Below are positions 60,536 through 64,000 of a stretch of DNA of 64,000 nucleotides, in pieces. Position numbers and translations under genes: made by a program. The DNA lies in contig OX359250.1 in NCBI GenBank assembly GCA_947179485.1, positions 28,096,654-28,160,653 of the forward strand, written 5' to 3'. Position 1 is the stretch's first letter; every line of letters begins with the position of its first letter. Below the pieces are notes generated by a model. It saw nothing but the letters and a program-made list of their open reading frames with translations. It ran no database searches and was not told where the DNA came from. This stretch comes from Allacma fusca. Its lineage: Eukaryota; Arthropoda; Collembola; Symphypleona; Sminthuridae.

Positions 60536-62500
60536 CTGTAATAAATAACAGAAAGGAAATTATAATAATAATTAAACGTCATTTACAGATTTGGGTCTGA
60601 GAGAGAGAGAGAGAGTAAGAGAGTAAGAGAGTAAGAGAGAGAGAGAGAGAGAGAGGAGTTGTCAAATAATCCTAATTATTACGATATTACTACGAATCCA
60701 AAATCACCTGTACACAAAAGCATGTACATACATACATCGTGACAATTTGAGCTCATTATCTAAATAGGATGGAGAACATCTCAATATCCATCGTATTATC
60801 CCAGTCCAAACCCCTATAAAGCTGAAGGTCTGGCTCATTTGGAGAAATAAATGAACAACCACTCGAAATCTTACCACCACCATTGAGATTACTGAACGCG
60901 ATAAATACTTTATGATATTTAAGAATCCCATTTCAAACCCACTGAAGTTAATGCATTCCCCAATGCCAACCAAATAAACTGTCATTGTCAGTCAGGACTT
61001 CAAAAATGTTTGTTGAAAGCAGTTGAATTACCAAGTGCACCACTAATTGACAGAGAGACGAAAGTTTAACAGTCATGGATGTCCATGGCCTGACCAAAAA
61101 AATAAATGTCAATGCAAATATTACTGGGTGTCAATAATTCCCCATTGTACCAATGTTCCTTTGAGAAGAAGGGATCTTCCCTTTCTGATCGTAACCTGAC
61201 ACCGATACTCCCAATCCATGCATGCATAGGATTCATGTAAGCATCCAACCATCTAACTGTACACTTCAAAAAATCCTGCTCACAGGACATTAAATGCGTC
61301 CCTTTCAGCATCATACATACAAACACACATACAAACACACACACACATACATACACATTCCCATCCTTAGACATAACTATAGGTAATTATAAGTATATGC
61401 ACACATGTGCAATTAATCACATGCTTATATAACTCCTCAACTTTTTTAAACTGCTCACGTTTTTAATAACGCACCACCTTTTTTCCCGAGCATTTGCATA
61501 CTCTAGATTGTGAGAAATCCACTCCTACGTAGAGGTAACATAAGTACACACACACACACATACATACATACACATAAATACTGCATGATTGATACGGCCA
61601 AAATCCATTAACACAGATTGTAATAATTCAATTAACAATTAAAATGAAAAATGCAGTCTCAAACAAAATTTATACAGATATATATATATAATTATACAAT
61701 ATATATCTATGAGAAAATAAATTACATTTTTATTTATGCAATTACAGACGCCGTAAAGTGATAAAGTGTACTTTTTATACGATAATAATATCGAACCACG
61801 ACGGGGTTAACCTAAAATTTAGTACGAAAAAGGGGAATATACACAGTGCCGCGTGCTAGTCATCATTACATAATATTTTGCATATTATCTGAGTTAGTCG
61901 GAAGGTCCCTTGTAGTATATATACTTACTACTCCTAACTCCTATTATTTTATGACATTCCTATAAAGTTACACGCTAGCTACTAGCGTAAAGCTAATGTC
62001 CCTCACCTCAGCAGCAATCGTACAAACAACCTTTAGGTTGTAATACAAGACCGTGGTGTACGGGACACACACAAACACTCACACATACACACACACACAC
62101 ACATACAAACATTATATACTAGACGTATACATATAGAGCCTCACACACTTTAAAACAACAATTCCCTACAATGTCTACCTCTTGAGAGTATACGCGTCGT
62201 AAAAGTCATACAGTATAGGAAATGAAGGTTGAATTTCTGACAGTCCTCCTCTGTACTCAAGGTGAGTTCAAAGTAATAATCAAAATCTATACTCTCAACA
62301 CCCGACTCATACATACGAAAAGAGTCTGTATGATGCAGACCATGAAAGTTTCAAAAAAAAAATACAGTGATACTTAATATATAAGGTACTATAATAGTAC
62401 ATTAATCAAATATTTTGTCAATATCTTGAAGCCATTTACAAGCCTAGCCCATCATAAAATCTCTGAGGGTACTTGACTCCAATAATGGTTTTCATTTTCA

Positions 62501-62535
<35 letters not shown>

Positions 62536-64000
62536 ACCTTAATCTGAATAAATAACTTCAACATACAGAGTACCCACCGTCGGGAATGTTATTAAAGGAG
62601 TAGACGACAGATACTCAAACATTTCTGTCAGATTTTAAGGGAGAATGTTTAGCATGTAAACATATGATAGTTACTAATATATTGCAAATTATATAATTTG
62701 ATGTGTGCAATTTACTCAGAGCTCCATTGCCCCACTCACACACCTATTGCCGTCTTTAACATACAAAGCATCATCATCATCATCATTATCATCCTACAGG
62801 AGATACATAATTAGTCTAACCTCATATTTACTTAAACTTCTCGCAATATCCCACCCAATTACCAAAATATATGTCATTAATATTATACATTATAAAATAT
62901 CTCTATGGATGTAATTATTTGTATGTGTCTCATTCGGGAATTATCTCAAGTACTATTTTGAAGGGGTGGTATTTTTTCCACGAAATCACAGTCTCTGTGT
63001 GTAATCATCTACTCCAAACAACTGGGATTGAGTAAGCCCGGCTATCACACCTCTAATCTTTATAATCCCTTTGAAATCCGTAAAAAACAAGTTTAATCTT
63101 TTAAGCTCCTCATAATAGGTTCCTATATATGCACACAAGCATCAATCACATTCACTGACCACTTCAATTAATTATTTACGAGAGCTCTATAAAATTAATC
63201 CGATCGCATTTATTTATTGTAGTGAGGGATTAGAGGAGAAATTATATTATATTATTATCGGAGCTCTAATATAACGTACTCGTGCATTAAATTTTCCAGG
63301 CATTTAATACCTCTTCATCCAATCCTAGCTCTTGACTAGAGGCAGCCATGGAAGGGGGTCAAACCAGTAGCACACACATACATACACACACACGGCGGAT
63401 AACATATGAAATCAATTCCTTAAGTTCCACATTTATTTTACAATTTGAATAAAACTTTCCTCCCAAGTTTTTATTAGACTTGCTAATAAAATTCGGAGGA
63501 AAAAAAAAACCTGTTCTACATTCCCTGCGTACTTCTACAGGGTTCGAAGACACATTTTCATCACCCAAAATAATTCTTAAAATTACCTCGCAAAAATCAT
63601 GGGAGTAATTTGACGACCTAATTTTGTTTTCTTTTAAACGTTTGATGAAGTTTTTACAAAATTAACGTCACTGACCTAAGTCAGAATTTCCGGCATCAAA
63701 AGCCATTGAGCATTTCAAGGGAGAAAAATGCACATCCCAGAAAACATTTCATTAAATTTAGTGTGTATGTAGAAACTTAATACAAATGTAAACGAAATAC
63801 AGATGTTTCTAAATCATTCTTAATTCATTATTTTGTATGTAGATATAAATTGTTCATAAAGCGGGAAATCTGGCCGACCCACGAATCAAGTATAAATTGT
63901 ATCCAATCTGCAAGAAAATTCCCACAAATTAAGGACAAATACGTTAATAAATTCCAGCTCTTTCGGTTCTAGCTAGTAGATTGGAAGGTTCCTAGGCACT
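60536..64000 (-). other. Intron / 5' region of the exchanger gene, microsatellite-rich
   Basis: No further exchanger exon was found: the expected helix just before GFHMAP (W..V..P...ALWIL-like) is not seen on the minus strand. The first visible exon starts in phase 1, so at least one upstream exon must exist. The stretch carries (GA)n at 60,598-60,655, CA-rich tracts near 61,311-61,360, 61,549-61,572 and 62,068-62,104, (CT)n at about 62,502-62,535, and a TATATA tract near 61,680. Open frames such as 61,066-61,374 are microsatellite-driven. Confidence 0.6.

Noticed and set aside
61066-61374. Exchanger 5' exon or separate small protein on the minus strand
   Set aside because: The N-terminal part is translated CA microsatellite and no exchanger helix motif is present.
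1-64000. tRNA, rRNA or snRNA genes
   Set aside because: I scanned for GGTTCGA-type T-loops and conserved rRNA words and saw none in a cloverleaf context; a covariance-model search could still find one.

Overview
The window looks like nuclear DNA of an arthropod, probably a hexapod. It is AT-rich and crowded with repeats. Genes have many short exons with GT..AG introns, and two of them are conserved animal genes that match insect proteins closely. I cannot name the species from the sequence.

Layout. (1) 1-20.2 kb and 30.9-39 kb are built from diverged segmental duplications of one locus. The locus encodes a secreted-type membrane protein with a cytochrome b561 domain. One copy (13,846-18,730, + strand) can be read through 11 exons as an intact 662-residue protein that keeps all four heme-ligand histidines. 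Three other copies are fragments: a last-exon remnant at 1.6 kb, an intron/3'UTR fusion at 30.95 kb, and a pseudogene at 35.3-37.7 kb that lost exons 3-9. (2) Because these copies align, they act as empty-site references for insertions. Six non-autonomous hAT-type elements (five with exact 8-bp target duplications, one with 7 of 8), two short Helitrons in exact A^T sites, two Helentron-like elements, and a 4-kb foldback element with inverted arrays of a 166-bp satellite can be delimited to the base or nearly so. (3) 21-30.6 kb holds a decayed Ty3/gypsy-type LTR retrotransposon (gag, protease, RT-RNase H, integrase) with in-frame stops and frameshifts. I found no matching second LTR.

(4) 45,647-48,097 (+) is a complete Arp3 gene, 8 exons and 418 residues, the core actin-related subunit of the Arp2/3 actin-nucleating complex. 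(5) 50,759-60,535 (-) is the 3' part (17 exons, about 993 residues) of a plasma-membrane Na+/H+ exchanger of the SLC9A1-5/insect Nhe2 type. Its first exons lie beyond the right edge. The two genes converge, with about 2.7 kb between their stop codons.

The genes have no obvious joint pathway: one is predicted to do transmembrane electron transfer, one cytoskeletal nucleation and one pH/Na+ homeostasis. The most unusual content is the transposon history recorded in the duplicated locus, the foldback/satellite element, and the unrecognised, roughly 345-residue ectodomain in front of the b561 domain.
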